From CAZOVB01 sp964583095 (GTDB lineage: Bacteria > Planctomycetota > Phycisphaerae > SM23-33): DNA of 64,000 nt. This document shows positions 19,430 through 28,211 of the stretch, one piece after another. Location of the stretch: positions 15,977 to 79,976 of the forward strand of contig CAZOVB010000017.1 of assembly GCA_964583095.1 (NCBI GenBank). Direction: 5' to 3'. A program made the position numbers and the translations under genes. The notes beneath the pieces were generated by a model. That model was not told the origin of the DNA and did no database searches. It saw only the letters and a program-made list of their open reading frames with translations. How positions within the stretch are numbered: the first letter of the stretch is position 1; each line of letters begins with the position of its first letter.

Positions 19430-19630
19430 TCAGGCCAACACGCTGACCGTCGCTCCCATCTGGGCCATCTTCTCGACCGAATCCTGGATGAAATTCGCGG
19501 TCATCTGCGTGATGTCCTGGGAAACCTTCTGCATTTTGATGTTGGCGGCCAATGCCACCTTCGAACCACTCATCGCCTGGGAGGCGGATGCAATGGCCCC
19601 GGTGGGGTCGCCGACGGCAGATACGCTCAT
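19430..19630 (-). CDS. Small protein, possibly YjfB-like motility-associated
   Basis: A 66-residue soluble helical protein rich in Met, Gln, Ser and Ala (SQAMSGSKVALAANIKMQKV). The pattern resembles the short YjfB-type 'putative motility' proteins, but the match is judged by eye only. Support for a real gene is good: GGGAGACTGTC precedes the ATG on the minus strand and a terminator follows the stop. It stands alone on the minus strand between plus-strand genes, so it is a monocistronic unit. Confidence 0.6.
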   Translation of the reverse strand: MSVSAVGDPTGAIASASQAMSGSKVALAANIKMQKVSQDITQMTANFIQDSVEKMAQMGATVSVLA

Positions 19631-19879
19631 GACAGTCTCCCTGACTTTGCCCTGCGGGCCTGCCTTGGCCCGTTCGGATGCAAAGGCAACCTACAATTCC
19701 GGTTTTCTACCTCCAAATGTTTCGGCCGTTTTGAGCAAGGACTTCATTACTATCCCGGCAAAACCCCAGCCGCTGCCCGGCTGGACTCCAATATTGCGCA
19801 AAAGGCGGGCCCTTCAAACCCAACGGGAACTGCGGTAAAATGATTTTGAACCCCGAGGATTCCTTTCAGGAGTGTCTCC

Positions 19880-20455
19880 TTGCATTTGCAGGACTGGATC
19901 GACGAGATGTGCGTTCATGCCGAAGTTGCGGACTACAGCGGTCTGGAGCGGAAGTATCTGCGCCTCTGTGTCGAACTGGCCGGGGAGGAGATGGCCTCCT
20001 GGATCCGGTATCTCGACTTCTCCGGCTATCAACGCGATCTGCTTGGCAGCTATCGGAAGATGTGCAGGCATCTCCGCCGGGCCAGGCCGCGGGCGATCTA
20101 CTTCGAATTCGATATGCCCAACGACTGGCTCGGGACCTTCTTCCTCTGCCGCGATTACCTTCCTGCCCAGGCCGGGAATGACGACTGGGCCTGTGACTGG
20201 ACAGCGAGGGTGGACGGTCCGGCCTTTCCCAAACTCAGCGAGGTCTTTGGCCTCGACGGGGGCAAGATGGACCAGGCCCCCCCGGCCCGGGGCAAATGTG
20301 CTTACCTGGTCGCGCGGACGCTGGCATGTCTGGGCCGTTGCATGCAGGAGTATCCCATCGAGGGCCTGGCCATTTGCGCAGGCTTTCATGGACAGGACCC
20401 TGTAACGCGGCTTCAGGACCCTGCCTGGTCGCTGCGGGAAGACGGGCAGCCATGA
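19880..20455 (+). CDS. Hypothetical protein
   Basis: A 191-residue soluble protein with no recognised family. It contains a helical N-terminal third and a mixed region with several Trp and Cys residues (EFDMPNDWLGTFFLCRDYL, GKCAYLVARTLACLGRCM). The start is TTG at 19880, chosen because AGGAG lies 7 nt upstream and no better start exists in frame. Its stop overlaps the ATG of the acetyltransferase gene (ATGA), so the two form an operon. Confidence 0.65.
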   Translation: MHLQDWIDEMCVHAEVADYSGLERKYLRLCVELAGEEMASWIRYLDFSGYQRDLLGSYRKMCRHLRRARPRAIYFEFDMPNDWLGTFFLCRDYLPAQAGNDDWACDWTARVDGPAFPKLSEVFGLDGGKMDQAPPARGKCAYLVARTLACLGRCMQEYPIEGLAICAGFHGQDPVTRLQDPAWSLREDGQP

Positions 20456-21009
20456 ACGAACCCAACGGGCTTCATATCCGCTGCCCCTGTCTCCAGGACC
20501 GCGATGCGTATCTGGAGATGGCCGATGAATTTCATCAGGCCGGCGAGGAAGGGTGGCCTTACGGGGCTTCGTGCATTGATGACCTGGCGGTCGTGGATTT
20601 CCCGGCTTTCGTCACCCGCTGCGAGGACTACCGGGAAGGCAGCAATCTCAAGCCGGGCCTCGTGCCGGCTTCGCTGCTGCTGTTGATGGAAGGCGATCGG
20701 CTGCTGGGGGTTTCGAGCCTGCGCCACGAACTCAACGAGTATCTTCTGAATATCGGGGGCCACATCGGCTATTGCATCCGCCCCTCGGGGCGGGGCAGGG
20801 GCTACATGAAGCGTTTTTTGCCGTTGGTTCTGGCCGAGGCGGGCGGCAGGGGGATCTCCCGGGCCCTGATCAGTTGCGAGCGGAGCAACATCGCCTCGGA
20901 GAAGGTGATACGCAGTGCCGGCGGGGCCTTTGAAGATGAGCGCAGCGACCCCGGCGACGGCAAGATCGTCAAGAGATTCTGGGTCGCGACCGAAGCTAGC
21001 GGCGCTTGA
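20452..21009 (+). CDS. GNAT-family N-acetyltransferase
   Basis: A 185-residue protein. The acetyl-CoA-binding motif A is plain: IGYCIRPSGRGRGYMKRFL (about residues 105-123, R-G-x-G-x type). The end pattern SNIASEKVIRSAGGAFE is the usual GNAT motif B. The substrate cannot be told from the sequence; the layout is like bacterial YesJ/RimJ-type enzymes. Translation is coupled to the upstream hypothetical gene. The 3' end overlaps the convergent adaptor gene by 14 bp, so both genes probably share a termination zone. Confidence 0.85.
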   Translation: MNEPNGLHIRCPCLQDRDAYLEMADEFHQAGEEGWPYGASCIDDLAVVDFPAFVTRCEDYREGSNLKPGLVPASLLLLMEGDRLLGVSSLRHELNEYLLNIGGHIGYCIRPSGRGRGYMKRFLPLVLAEAGGRGISRALISCERSNIASEKVIRSAGGAFEDERSDPGDGKIVKRFWVATEASGA

Positions 21010-21754
21010 TTCTGGCCACGCCCGAAGCGCCGGGGCGAAGGCTGGGATCTTCTCCCCTGATCAGCAGGGTCACCCGGGCCGATTCGGGTCCGGCCTGTTC
21101 CTGCTGATCTTCATCTCCGGGCGCCACCGGCTCGATCTCGACGATCCGGCCCTGCTGGGCCAATTCCGAGGCCCCCTGGAGATACACCGCAGCGCTGTCT
21201 CGGACCTTGATTTCCCGCACCTTGGGCCCCGAAACGACCCCGCGGGCGACAAACCGGCTGGGCTGAACCAATTTACATACCAGTTGCCCCTGCGGGACGC
21301 GGCTTGCCAGGCTGACCTCCACCTGCTGGATCACTCCCGAGGCAGGGGCTTTGATCGAAGCCGAAGCGATGGCCTCGCGGAGCTGTTCAACCCCTTCCAG
21401 ACACAGATCGTACTTCTCCTGGGCCTGGGCAGTCGCAGCAGGGTCATGCTGTCTCTTGCAGAGTTCGAGCTGGGTCTGGAGCCTGGACAGGCTGGTCCGG
21501 GCCTGGATCAAGTGCATCCGAAGGGCTGCGTCGTCGAATTCCACGAGAAGCTGGTCCTTTTTGACCGTCTGGCCGGGCTGAACGTGCACCGCCGTGACCA
21601 TCCCCGCAAACGGCGCTGAGATGGGGCGCTCGTAAGCGCGGTGCACGGTAATGTCCATATCGACGATATTGCGGGAAGCCGAGCGCTGGCAGCCCACCGT
21701 TGCCATCAGTGACAGGAGGGTCCACAAGGTCAGTGAAGTTGCTCTGCGTTTCAC
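20996..21754 (-). CDS. HlyD/MacA-type periplasmic adaptor (lipoprotein)
   Basis: About 252 residues. I start at GTG 21754, which gives a clean lipoprotein signal (VKRRATSLTLWTLLSL, then MATVGCQ) with GAGAG upstream; an ATG at 21841 would bury the signal. The mature part has a lipoyl-like half motif (ISAPFAGMVTAVHVQPGQTV), a coiled-coil hairpin (about 65-120), the second lipoyl half (ASIKAPASGVIQQVEVSLAS) and a beta-barrel end. Such adaptors link inner-membrane RND or ABC pumps to outer-membrane channels. No pump gene is adjacent, so its partner is elsewhere; the MacB-like operon at 2733-15726 is one candidate, as inference. Confidence 0.85.
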   Translation of the reverse strand: MKRRATSLTLWTLLSLMATVGCQRSASRNIVDMDITVHRAYERPISAPFAGMVTAVHVQPGQTVKKDQLLVEFDDAALRMHLIQARTSLSRLQTQLELCKRQHDPAATAQAQEKYDLCLEGVEQLREAIASASIKAPASGVIQQVEVSLASRVPQGQLVCKLVQPSRFVARGVVSGPKVREIKVRDSAAVYLQGASELAQQGRIVEIEPVAPGDEDQQEQAGPESARVTLLIRGEDPSLRPGASGVARIKRR

Positions 21755-22034
21755 GATGTCTGTCTCTCTTTCATGTTTCCAGACGGGATCTACGGTTTTT
21801 TGGGCATCGGCATGGCTTTTTGCAGATGCCTGGGATTCCAATTATCGTAAGGGTCCCCCTGTAAACGCCTTACAGAGGGCAAGAATGAGGGTTTCCCCCT
21901 TGGCGCCCTGGGGGTTTGTGGTAGGATCAAATGAGGGCCCAGGAGGCCCATCGATCTGCGGATTTCATGTGCCGCATCGACAATGCCCGGTACAATAGAC
22001 AGGGCGCAGAGCCCCGAACCGCACAGGTTTCGAC

Positions 22035-22316
22035 ATGGTCCAGAGCCTTCCCATTCTGTCCAGTGACGTCGATCCGAACTCCTCCAGGCAGGGCTCGTCG
22101 AATCGCAATTCCTTTCCCCTCGGCCCTGGGCGTAGGCAGGTCTCCCAGCGTCCCACGGCCTGCGTCGTTCGGCGCCGCAGCCGGTCGGGCCTCTCTGCAA
22201 GCCCACGCCGGCAGCCCGATGCTTTCCACTGGATGGGCAGACTGGCCATAGGCCGCTACCAGGAGGCCTCGCTGTTGGGCAAGGAACCCGTCAGCCGCAT
22301 CTGCCTGGAACTCTAA
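22035..22316 (+). CDS. Possible small hypothetical protein
   Basis: A 93-codon reading frame whose third positions are mostly G/C, as in true genes here, ending just before a terminator-like hairpin. The product is Ser/Arg-rich with a more ordinary C terminus (FHWMGRLAIGRYQEASLLG). There is no clear ribosome-binding site and no recognised family. It may be real or chance in a GC-rich intergenic stretch. Confidence 0.3.
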   Translation: MVQSLPILSSDVDPNSSRQGSSNRNSFPLGPGRRQVSQRPTACVVRRRSRSGLSASPRRQPDAFHWMGRLAIGRYQEASLLGKEPVSRICLEL

Positions 22317-22359
22317 CAGCCCCCGGCCGGTCCGCTCCGAACGGGGCCGGCTGTCCTTT
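22316..22359 (+). terminator. Terminator-like hairpin
   Basis: ACAGCC and GGCC pair with GGCC and GGCTGT (10 bp with a 3-nt bulge on the 5' side), followed by CCTTT. It begins at the stop codon of the doubtful 22035 frame and lies about 120 nt upstream of the LptF-like gene. The T-run is short, so efficiency is doubtful. Confidence 0.45.
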
Positions 22360-22481
22360 CGAAAACGGCTCTGTCCGACCAGCCCAAAAGGCTTGGATTC
22401 TCCGCCGCATCGGCTTATAGTCATCCCCAGCGTGCACGGATGCCCGGGCCCCGGCCTGGGGCGCCTCACGAAAGGACCTCG

Positions 22482-24119
22482 ATGCTCAAGACGCTTCATG
22501 GATATCTCTCCCGGGACCTGATCCGCGTATTGTTTCTTGCGCTGATCGTGCTGACCTTGGTGATGAGCGTTTTCGCCATCATCGAGCCGCTCCGAAAGCG
22601 GGGGCTCCTGGCCATGCAGGCCCTGCAACTGTTCCTGTTGACCATCCCGGTGATGGTGTCCCTGACGCTTCCGGTTGCAGCGCTGTTTTCCGCTACGATG
22701 ATCTACGGGCGTTTCAGCCAGGACAACGAACTGCTGGCCTGTCGCGCCAGCGGAATCGGAACCGTCACCACGCTCAGGCCTGCCCTGATCATGGGGCTGC
22801 TGGTGACGGTGGCGACGCTGTTCCTTAATAATTTCGTCTCGCCGATCCTCGCCCGCGTCAGCCAGACCCAACTGGAAGCCAACGTCCGCGGGCTGCTCGT
22901 GCACGAGTTGGAGGCCAAGGGCTACTTCCGTCACGAGACCTTCCTGCTCCATGCCGACCATGCCCAGGTGACCGAAGATGAAGGGCTCTACCTGCGGGGC
23001 GTTGTCCTGGTGGACATGGGCGAGCCCGCCGAGCCAAGGGTGGCTGCTGCCCGGGAAGCCCTGATCCGAACCCGACGGATCAAAGGCCGCACCTACGCGA
23101 CCCTCCGAGCCCAGCAAGGCCAGGCGGCGGTCATGACCACCGGACGCCGCCGCGAGCAGCAGCTTTCCAGGCTGGGCGAGCAGAGGCTTCCGCCGTTTCC
23201 GGGCTTCGGCGAGGAGGATGTGGCCTTCTTCGACTGGGTTCAACTGCTCGAAGCCTATCGCAAACCGCAGTTGCACCCGGAGATCCGCGAGAAGATGCGG
23301 GAGATCTCCCGCGAAATCCGGCACAGCTATGTCCTCCAGGACGTGCTTGGCACCATCAACTCCGGCAAGCCCTACACCAAGCTTCGCTATCAGGGAAAGC
23401 CCCTGATCTTGACCGCCGGGGAGGCCCACTGGAACAAGGCCGGTCGAATCATCCTTCAGCAGCAGGGGCCTGAGCCCATCAGAATGCGCCTCTTGGACCA
23501 GGAGGGAAAGACACGCGAACTCTACACTGCCCGGTCGGGAAGTGTCTCAGCCGACTGGACCCCGATCGAAGACACGTCCTATATCACCGTTGAGCTGGAT
23601 GAGAAGGTCCTCTTTTATGACATGGACAGGCCGGAGGAAAGGCCCCTCCAGCCGGGGACGCTTCGGCGAGGGGAGATTCCCTTACCTGCCGATGTAATCT
23701 CCCGGGAGGATCTGGAAGACCCCGAGGTAGTGGGCCGGATTCTGGCAGAGCCGGAGAGGTTTACCCGCAATGCCGAGGTGATCGGCAAGATCCGGTTCCT
23801 CAACGAGAACCGCGTTCCCCGTGCACAACGGGAGATTCTGGGGGAAATCCACGGGCGGATCGCTTACGGGCTCAGTTGCTTCTTGATGGTCGCATTCGGA
23901 GCGGCCCTGGGTTTGATCTTCCGGGGGGGGCAGTTGATCAGCGCGTTTGCACTTTCGATTCTTCCGGCGGCGACGGTTATCATCGTGGTCATCATGGGCA
24001 AGCAACTGCTCACGCAGGAGGGTGTCTCGCAACTGGCGGGGGTGGCGACGATCTGGTCGGGGATCGCGGCGCTTCTAATAGCCAACGGCGCAGCCTACTG
24101 GCGATTGTCGAGAAGGTGA
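22482..24119 (+). CDS. lptF: LptF/LptG (YjgP/YjgQ) family permease, LptF-like
   Basis: A 545-residue inner-membrane protein. Three N-terminal helices (about 12-125) with the family pattern MLKTLHGYLSRDLIRVLFLA lead to a long periplasmic region (about 130-430, longer than in E. coli LptF), followed by three C-terminal helices (YGLSCFLMVAFGAALGLIF onward). LptF and LptG with LptB and LptC extract lipopolysaccharide from the inner membrane. The start is the ATG preceded by AAAGGACCTCG. The LptG-like gene follows 3 nt downstream. LptB is not visible in the window. F and G are assigned by order only. Confidence 0.85.
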   Translation: MLKTLHGYLSRDLIRVLFLALIVLTLVMSVFAIIEPLRKRGLLAMQALQLFLLTIPVMVSLTLPVAALFSATMIYGRFSQDNELLACRASGIGTVTTLRPALIMGLLVTVATLFLNNFVSPILARVSQTQLEANVRGLLVHELEAKGYFRHETFLLHADHAQVTEDEGLYLRGVVLVDMGEPAEPRVAAAREALIRTRRIKGRTYATLRAQQGQAAVMTTGRRREQQLSRLGEQRLPPFPGFGEEDVAFFDWVQLLEAYRKPQLHPEIREKMREISREIRHSYVLQDVLGTINSGKPYTKLRYQGKPLILTAGEAHWNKAGRIILQQQGPEPIRMRLLDQEGKTRELYTARSGSVSADWTPIEDTSYITVELDEKVLFYDMDRPEERPLQPGTLRRGEIPLPADVISREDLEDPEVVGRILAEPERFTRNAEVIGKIRFLNENRVPRAQREILGEIHGRIAYGLSCFLMVAFGAALGLIFRGGQLISAFALSILPAATVIIVVIMGKQLLTQEGVSQLAGVATIWSGIAALLIANGAAYWRLSRR

Positions 24120-24122
24120 TAC

Positions 24123-25499
24123 ATGAAGACACTGGACCGGTATGTTCTTCGAAATTTCGCTTTCTGCTGCATCGTCGTCTTCCTGGTGTTCATCGGGCTG
24201 CGGATCATCGCGGACCTGTTTGTGAACATGGATGAATTCGTCAAGGGGGACCGGGAACTGGCCGAAGTGATCGGGCACATCTTGAACTACTACGGTGCCC
24301 AGTCGCTGCTGTACCTGATGGAACTGGGGGGCGTCGCGGTGACGTTCGGGGCGGCCTTTACGCTGGCCAGGATGAACAAGACCAACGAGTTGACGGCCAT
24401 GCTCGCTTCGGGCGTGAGCCTCTACCGGGTTCTGACACCCATCTTCCTCGGGTCGGTGTTTCTGGTGGCCCTTCTGGTGGTGGATCGGGAATTGCTGATC
24501 CCCCGAATCGCGCCGCGTCTGGCCGTCGACCGCGGAGAACGGGCCGAGACCGAGGTCTACCAGGTCCGGATGATCCCCGACGAGAACCGCAACGTCTGGT
24601 ACGCGAAAGGATTTCAGCCGGTTGAGGGCGTCCTGCAAGACCTGACCGTGACCATGCGAAACGATGCCGGAAAGCCCATCGCGCTGGTTTCCGCCGGCCA
24701 GGCACGCTCGGGCAGTCTTCGCCCGGGGCTCAAAGGCTGGGATGCCACGGACGCTCGCCTGATCGGGCCCCAGGAGCAGCAGTGGCCTTCCGATCAGTTC
24801 TCCAGTCATGTGTACACGGGCCTCAGCGAGAAGGAGATCCTCCAACAGGCCGGGCTGGAAAGCGACCAGGCCGACCAGGGCGCAACCGGTCCCTTCGCAG
24901 CCAGAGAAGACTCCAATGAATATGGGGGTATGGAGACCAACGCCCAGCGTTTCATGTTCCGGACGACCGAGTCGGGCAGGGAACTCCTGTTGCTTCGCCC
25001 CCGGTTCACCTTCCGCGATCTGGGCGGTACGGATCGTATCCAGGTCATTATCCACGCCCAGCGTGCCCTTTGGAACTCGCAGGCGAATCGCTGGGATCTG
25101 GAAGACGGCGCGATCTTCCTGCCATCGGACCTGGGGCCTTCAGAGATCCTCCTTCGCCAGAGCAGCCGATGGATCGAGTACGTCAGCTTTGCCCGCCTGG
25201 GAGAGCTGATCGACAAGAAGATGGTTGCCAACGTCCGGGCCGCCCAGCTTTCACGCCATCTGAGGATCACCGAACCGATCAACCTGTTGCTGATGCTGGT
25301 CCTGCCTTTGCCCTTCATTCTCTCTCGTGAGCGCAATGTGAAGGCCTCGGTGGGGGTGAGCGTCCTGATCGTGGCAGCGTTCTACATCTCAATGTACATG
25401 ATCCGCTACGTGGACATCCCCGCGGCGCTGGCGGCCTGGCTGCCCACGCTGGTCTTCGGGCCTGTCGCAGTGGTCCTGCTGGACAGCATCAAGACCTGA
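24123..25499 (+). CDS. lptG: LptF/LptG (YjgP/YjgQ) family permease, LptG-like
   Basis: A 458-residue partner of the preceding gene. It begins MKTLDRYVLRNFAFCCIVVF, the standard opening of the family. The coupling-helix stretch ARMNKTNELTAMLASGVSLYR contacts the ATPase in known structures. A periplasmic beta-jellyroll region (about 135-355) and three C-terminal helices (LNLLLMLVLPLPFILSRER-like) complete the fold. AAGGTGAT lies before the ATG. It is probably co-transcribed with the LptF-like gene, and the pair would form the membrane part of the LPS export bridge. Confidence 0.87.
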   Translation: MKTLDRYVLRNFAFCCIVVFLVFIGLRIIADLFVNMDEFVKGDRELAEVIGHILNYYGAQSLLYLMELGGVAVTFGAAFTLARMNKTNELTAMLASGVSLYRVLTPIFLGSVFLVALLVVDRELLIPRIAPRLAVDRGERAETEVYQVRMIPDENRNVWYAKGFQPVEGVLQDLTVTMRNDAGKPIALVSAGQARSGSLRPGLKGWDATDARLIGPQEQQWPSDQFSSHVYTGLSEKEILQQAGLESDQADQGATGPFAAREDSNEYGGMETNAQRFMFRTTESGRELLLLRPRFTFRDLGGTDRIQVIIHAQRALWNSQANRWDLEDGAIFLPSDLGPSEILLRQSSRWIEYVSFARLGELIDKKMVANVRAAQLSRHLRITEPINLLLMLVLPLPFILSRERNVKASVGVSVLIVAAFYISMYMIRYVDIPAALAAWLPTLVFGPVAVVLLDSIKT

Positions 25500-25569
25500 G
25501 CGATGGCGAGGGCAGCGATTCGAGCAAAGGTGCATCTGCCTCCACCGCAGCGGTTGGCAGGCGAATGTC

Positions 25570-26220
25570 TCAGTTCTCGATAGTCGTCAAGCCCTCGCGA
25601 ATCGCGTACTTGGTCAGGCCCGCAATTGAGTGGATCTCCAGCTTGTGCATGATATGCCGCCGGTGGGTTTCCACGGTCTTCACGCTGACATAGAGTTTCC
25701 GGGCAATCTGCTTGGTGCTCAGGCCCTCGGCCATCAGTTGCAGAACTTCCCTTTCGCGGGGCGAGAGAGAAGCTTTGCCCTTGCGCCCGTTGCCTTCGCC
25801 GGTCGCTACGTAATCTTCCACCAGGGACGTGGCGGCATTGGGCGACAGGAAGGTCTGCCCGCCGCACACCGCCTCCAGGGCTGCGAAGAGTTCCTCCGGA
25901 TCGGAGTCCTTGAGCACATATCCCCGGGCCCCGGCCCGAAGCATCTGGGAAACCTGCCCCGAAGCACTGTGGCTGGACAGTGCGACAATTCTCATGCTGG
26001 GATATCGGTCCAGAAGCTGCTCGGCCACATTGATACCGTTGAGCGAGGGCAGCGAGACCTCCATGATCAGAACGTCGGGTCTGACCTCCAGGGCCAGTTC
26101 CAGCGCCTTTCGGCCATCTCCTGCCTCGGCGACGACCTTGTACCGTCCCTGGTCTTCCAAGAGGGTTCTGAGCCCCCGGCGCAAGATAGAATGGCTGTCA
26201 ATGAGCATTACTCGTGTCAT
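25570..26220 (-). CDS. NarL/LuxR-type response regulator with Glu at the phospho-acceptor site
   Basis: A 216-residue two-domain regulator. The receiver domain (1-120) keeps Asp8, Ser82 and Lys104. The phospho-acceptor Asp is replaced by Glu54 (PDVLIMEVSLPSLNG) and the second acidic residue of the usual D-D pair is Ser9 (LIDSH). It should therefore not be phosphorylated in the usual way and may be permanently in the active-like form. The C-terminal LuxR helix-turn-helix (LSPREREVLQLMAEGLSTKQ, about 150-210) is intact and should bind DNA. GGGAAGGGAG precedes the ATG. The gene is divergent from the S1 gene; a perfect 22-bp dyad about 130 nt upstream is a possible operator. No kinase gene is adjacent. 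Confidence 0.9.
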   Translation of the reverse strand: MTRVMLIDSHSILRRGLRTLLEDQGRYKVVAEAGDGRKALELALEVRPDVLIMEVSLPSLNGINVAEQLLDRYPSMRIVALSSHSASGQVSQMLRAGARGYVLKDSDPEELFAALEAVCGGQTFLSPNAATSLVEDYVATGEGNGRKGKASLSPREREVLQLMAEGLSTKQIARKLYVSVKTVETHRRHIMHKLEIHSIAGLTKYAIREGLTTIEN

Positions 26221-26349
26221 ACGACTCCCTTCCCGTACATTACAGAGGCTAATGAATTTCCCAGCGGCAAAGCAGGTTCCTCTGAATCCGCTGACTCATG
26301 CTTTTGCGTAAACATTCTTAAGACGTTCTGGGCAATTATATCCAAGTGA

Positions 26350-26371
26350 AGGTGACACCTGGGTGTCACCT
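26350..26371. promoter_or_regulatory. Perfect 22-bp dyad, possible operator
   Basis: AGGTGACACC and GGTGTCACCT are exact inverted copies separated by TG. It lies between the divergent response-regulator gene and the S1 gene, about 130 nt from the former. The short spacer favours a protein-binding dyad rather than an RNA hairpin. A related GTGACAC/GTGTCAC pair occurs at 55964-55981. Confidence 0.55.
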
Positions 26372-26729
26372 CAAAAACCGGAAAAATGCGACAGTTTCGT
26401 TTTTCTCGGATTATTGGGGCATCTACTTGGTCTTGCATCCGGAAAATCCGCCTTTGGCAAGGGACTGCCAAGCAAAGTCTTGCCCCGGTCAAGGGGGACG
26501 CCTGATCGCGAATCAGGCAAGCCCTGACAGGCGCGTCGGTGTGAGGATCCTTCTACCCGGGAAAAACGTGTTGCCCCGGGCTGAAGCTCCACAAGCGACC
26601 CTTTTCCGGGTGAATAGAATCTTAGTCTCAGGGCCCCAAGTTCTGCTTCATGTCTGGGCGGTGGATGGCTATGATACGCATTGCAGTCTTTGGCAAACCC
26701 GTTGTTCAGAGAACCCGGAGAGACCCGGC
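26372..26729 (+). promoter_or_regulatory. Long structured leader of the S1 gene
   Basis: About 360 nt upstream of the S1 start codon with no gene. Several inverted repeats are visible: TTGGCA/TGCCAA (26454-26471), GCCTGAT/ATCAGGC (26500-26518) and CCCGGG/CCCGGG (26556-26580). A TAGAAT at 26615 could be a -10 box, but no clear -35 accompanies it. Ribosomal protein S1 represses its own translation through leader structure in gamma-proteobacteria; a similar role here is inference. Confidence 0.4.
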
Positions 26730-28208
26730 ATGACCGAGGAATTTGAATCTCAGGATCGGCAGCAGCAGGCCCAGGAACGTCAGACCGATCAGGAACTCGA
26801 AAAGGAAATCCAGGAAGCCCTTGGAGGCCAGAGCCTCGATGAAATCCTCCAGGCCGAGGAATCCCAGGCCCAGGCCTCGCCGGCCAAGCCTTCCGGCGTG
26901 CGCCAGGGACGCGTGATCGGAGTCCACGGCGACGATATCTTCGTCTATTTCGGCGGCAAGACCCAGGGGCTCCTCCAGGCCAGCCAGTTTGAAGGGCAAG
27001 AGCTTCCTTCCGAAGGCGACACGGTGGAAGTCACCATCGAGGGCGTCGATAACGAAGATGGGCTTCTGATCCTCTCCCGAAAGGGCGCGGTCATGGAAGC
27101 CACGTGGGACTCCCTGCGTCCCGGCGCGGTCGTGGAGGGCCGCGTCACCGGCCTGAACAAGGGAGGCCTGGAGCTGAACGTCGATGGCATCCGGGCGTTC
27201 CTGCCCGCCAGTCAGGTCGAGATCGGCCACGTCGAGGACCTCTCGGGCTACCTGAACGAACGCCTGCAGGTGGAAGTCCAGGAAGTCGACCGTCACGACA
27301 ACAACGTGGTGGTTTCTCGTCGGAGGCTCCTGGAAGCCCAGGCGGCCGAGATGAAGGAAGAGCTTCTCAAGAAGCTCGAGGTCGGCCAGGTGGTCACCGG
27401 CAAGGTCAAGACCCTCAAGCCCTACGGGGCATTCGTGGATATCGGCGGCGTCGACGGCCTGTTGCATATCAGCGACATGAGCCATACCCACATCGACAAG
27501 CCCGAGGACGTCTGCCAGGTCGGCGACGACGTGGAGGTCAAGGTCCTCAAGATCGACCAGGACGGCGATCGCATCAGCCTGGGCCTCAAGCAGACCCAGG
27601 CCGACCCGTGGAAGGGCGCCCAGGAAAAGTGGACCCAGGGCCAGGTCATCGGCGGACGCGTGACGCGTCTGGCTGACTTCGGTGCCTTCGTGGAGGTCGA
27701 GCCGGGCGTGGAAGGCCTGATCCCCATCAGCGAATTCACCTACGGCAAGCGGATCGGCCATGCCAAGGAAGTCCTCAGCGAAGGCGACGCGGTTCAGGTG
27801 AAAATTCTCAACGTCGACGAGCGACGTAAACGCCTGAGCCTTTCACTCAAGCAGATGCAGGAAGATCCGTGGATGGGGGCCTCGGCCCGCTGGCCTGCCC
27901 AGTCGATCGTCGAGGGACGGGTAACCCGGACGACCGATTTCGGCGCCTTTGTGGAGGTAGCCGACGGGGTGGAAGGCCTGATCCACATCAGCCAGCTCTC
28001 CGATGGCCACGTGCAGAATGTCTCGCAGGTGGTCCGCGAGGGCGACCAGGTCAAGGCTGCGGTGCTCAGCGTTGACGAGGAGGCACGACGCATGTCGCTT
28101 TCGATCAAGGCGCTGTCGCAGTCTTCCCAGAATGCCCAACCCCGCAGCTACGATACGCCCTCCAAGCCCCGAAAGCGGAAACGTCCCCTTAAGGGTGGCC
28201 TGGACTGA
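26730..28208 (+). CDS. rpsA: 30S ribosomal protein S1 (five S1 domains)
   Basis: About 492 residues. A charged Gln/Glu-rich N terminus (about 50 residues) is followed by five S1 OB-fold domains starting near residues 55, 130, 215, 300 and 385. The last three carry the strong motif GAFVDI/GAFVEV and HISDM/HISQL. S1 binds mRNA and brings it to the ribosome. Five domains is one fewer than in E. coli. I start at the ATG 9 nt after GGAGAG; upstream in-frame ATGs would add a non-homologous stretch. The rlmB gene follows after 3 nt, so both belong to a translation operon. Confidence 0.93.
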   Translation: MTEEFESQDRQQQAQERQTDQELEKEIQEALGGQSLDEILQAEESQAQASPAKPSGVRQGRVIGVHGDDIFVYFGGKTQGLLQASQFEGQELPSEGDTVEVTIEGVDNEDGLLILSRKGAVMEATWDSLRPGAVVEGRVTGLNKGGLELNVDGIRAFLPASQVEIGHVEDLSGYLNERLQVEVQEVDRHDNNVVVSRRRLLEAQAAEMKEELLKKLEVGQVVTGKVKTLKPYGAFVDIGGVDGLLHISDMSHTHIDKPEDVCQVGDDVEVKVLKIDQDGDRISLGLKQTQADPWKGAQEKWTQGQVIGGRVTRLADFGAFVEVEPGVEGLIPISEFTYGKRIGHAKEVLSEGDAVQVKILNVDERRKRLSLSLKQMQEDPWMGASARWPAQSIVEGRVTRTTDFGAFVEVADGVEGLIHISQLSDGHVQNVSQVVREGDQVKAAVLSVDEEARRMSLSIKALSQSSQNAQPRSYDTPSKPRKRKRPLKGGLD

Positions 28209-28211
28209 TCG

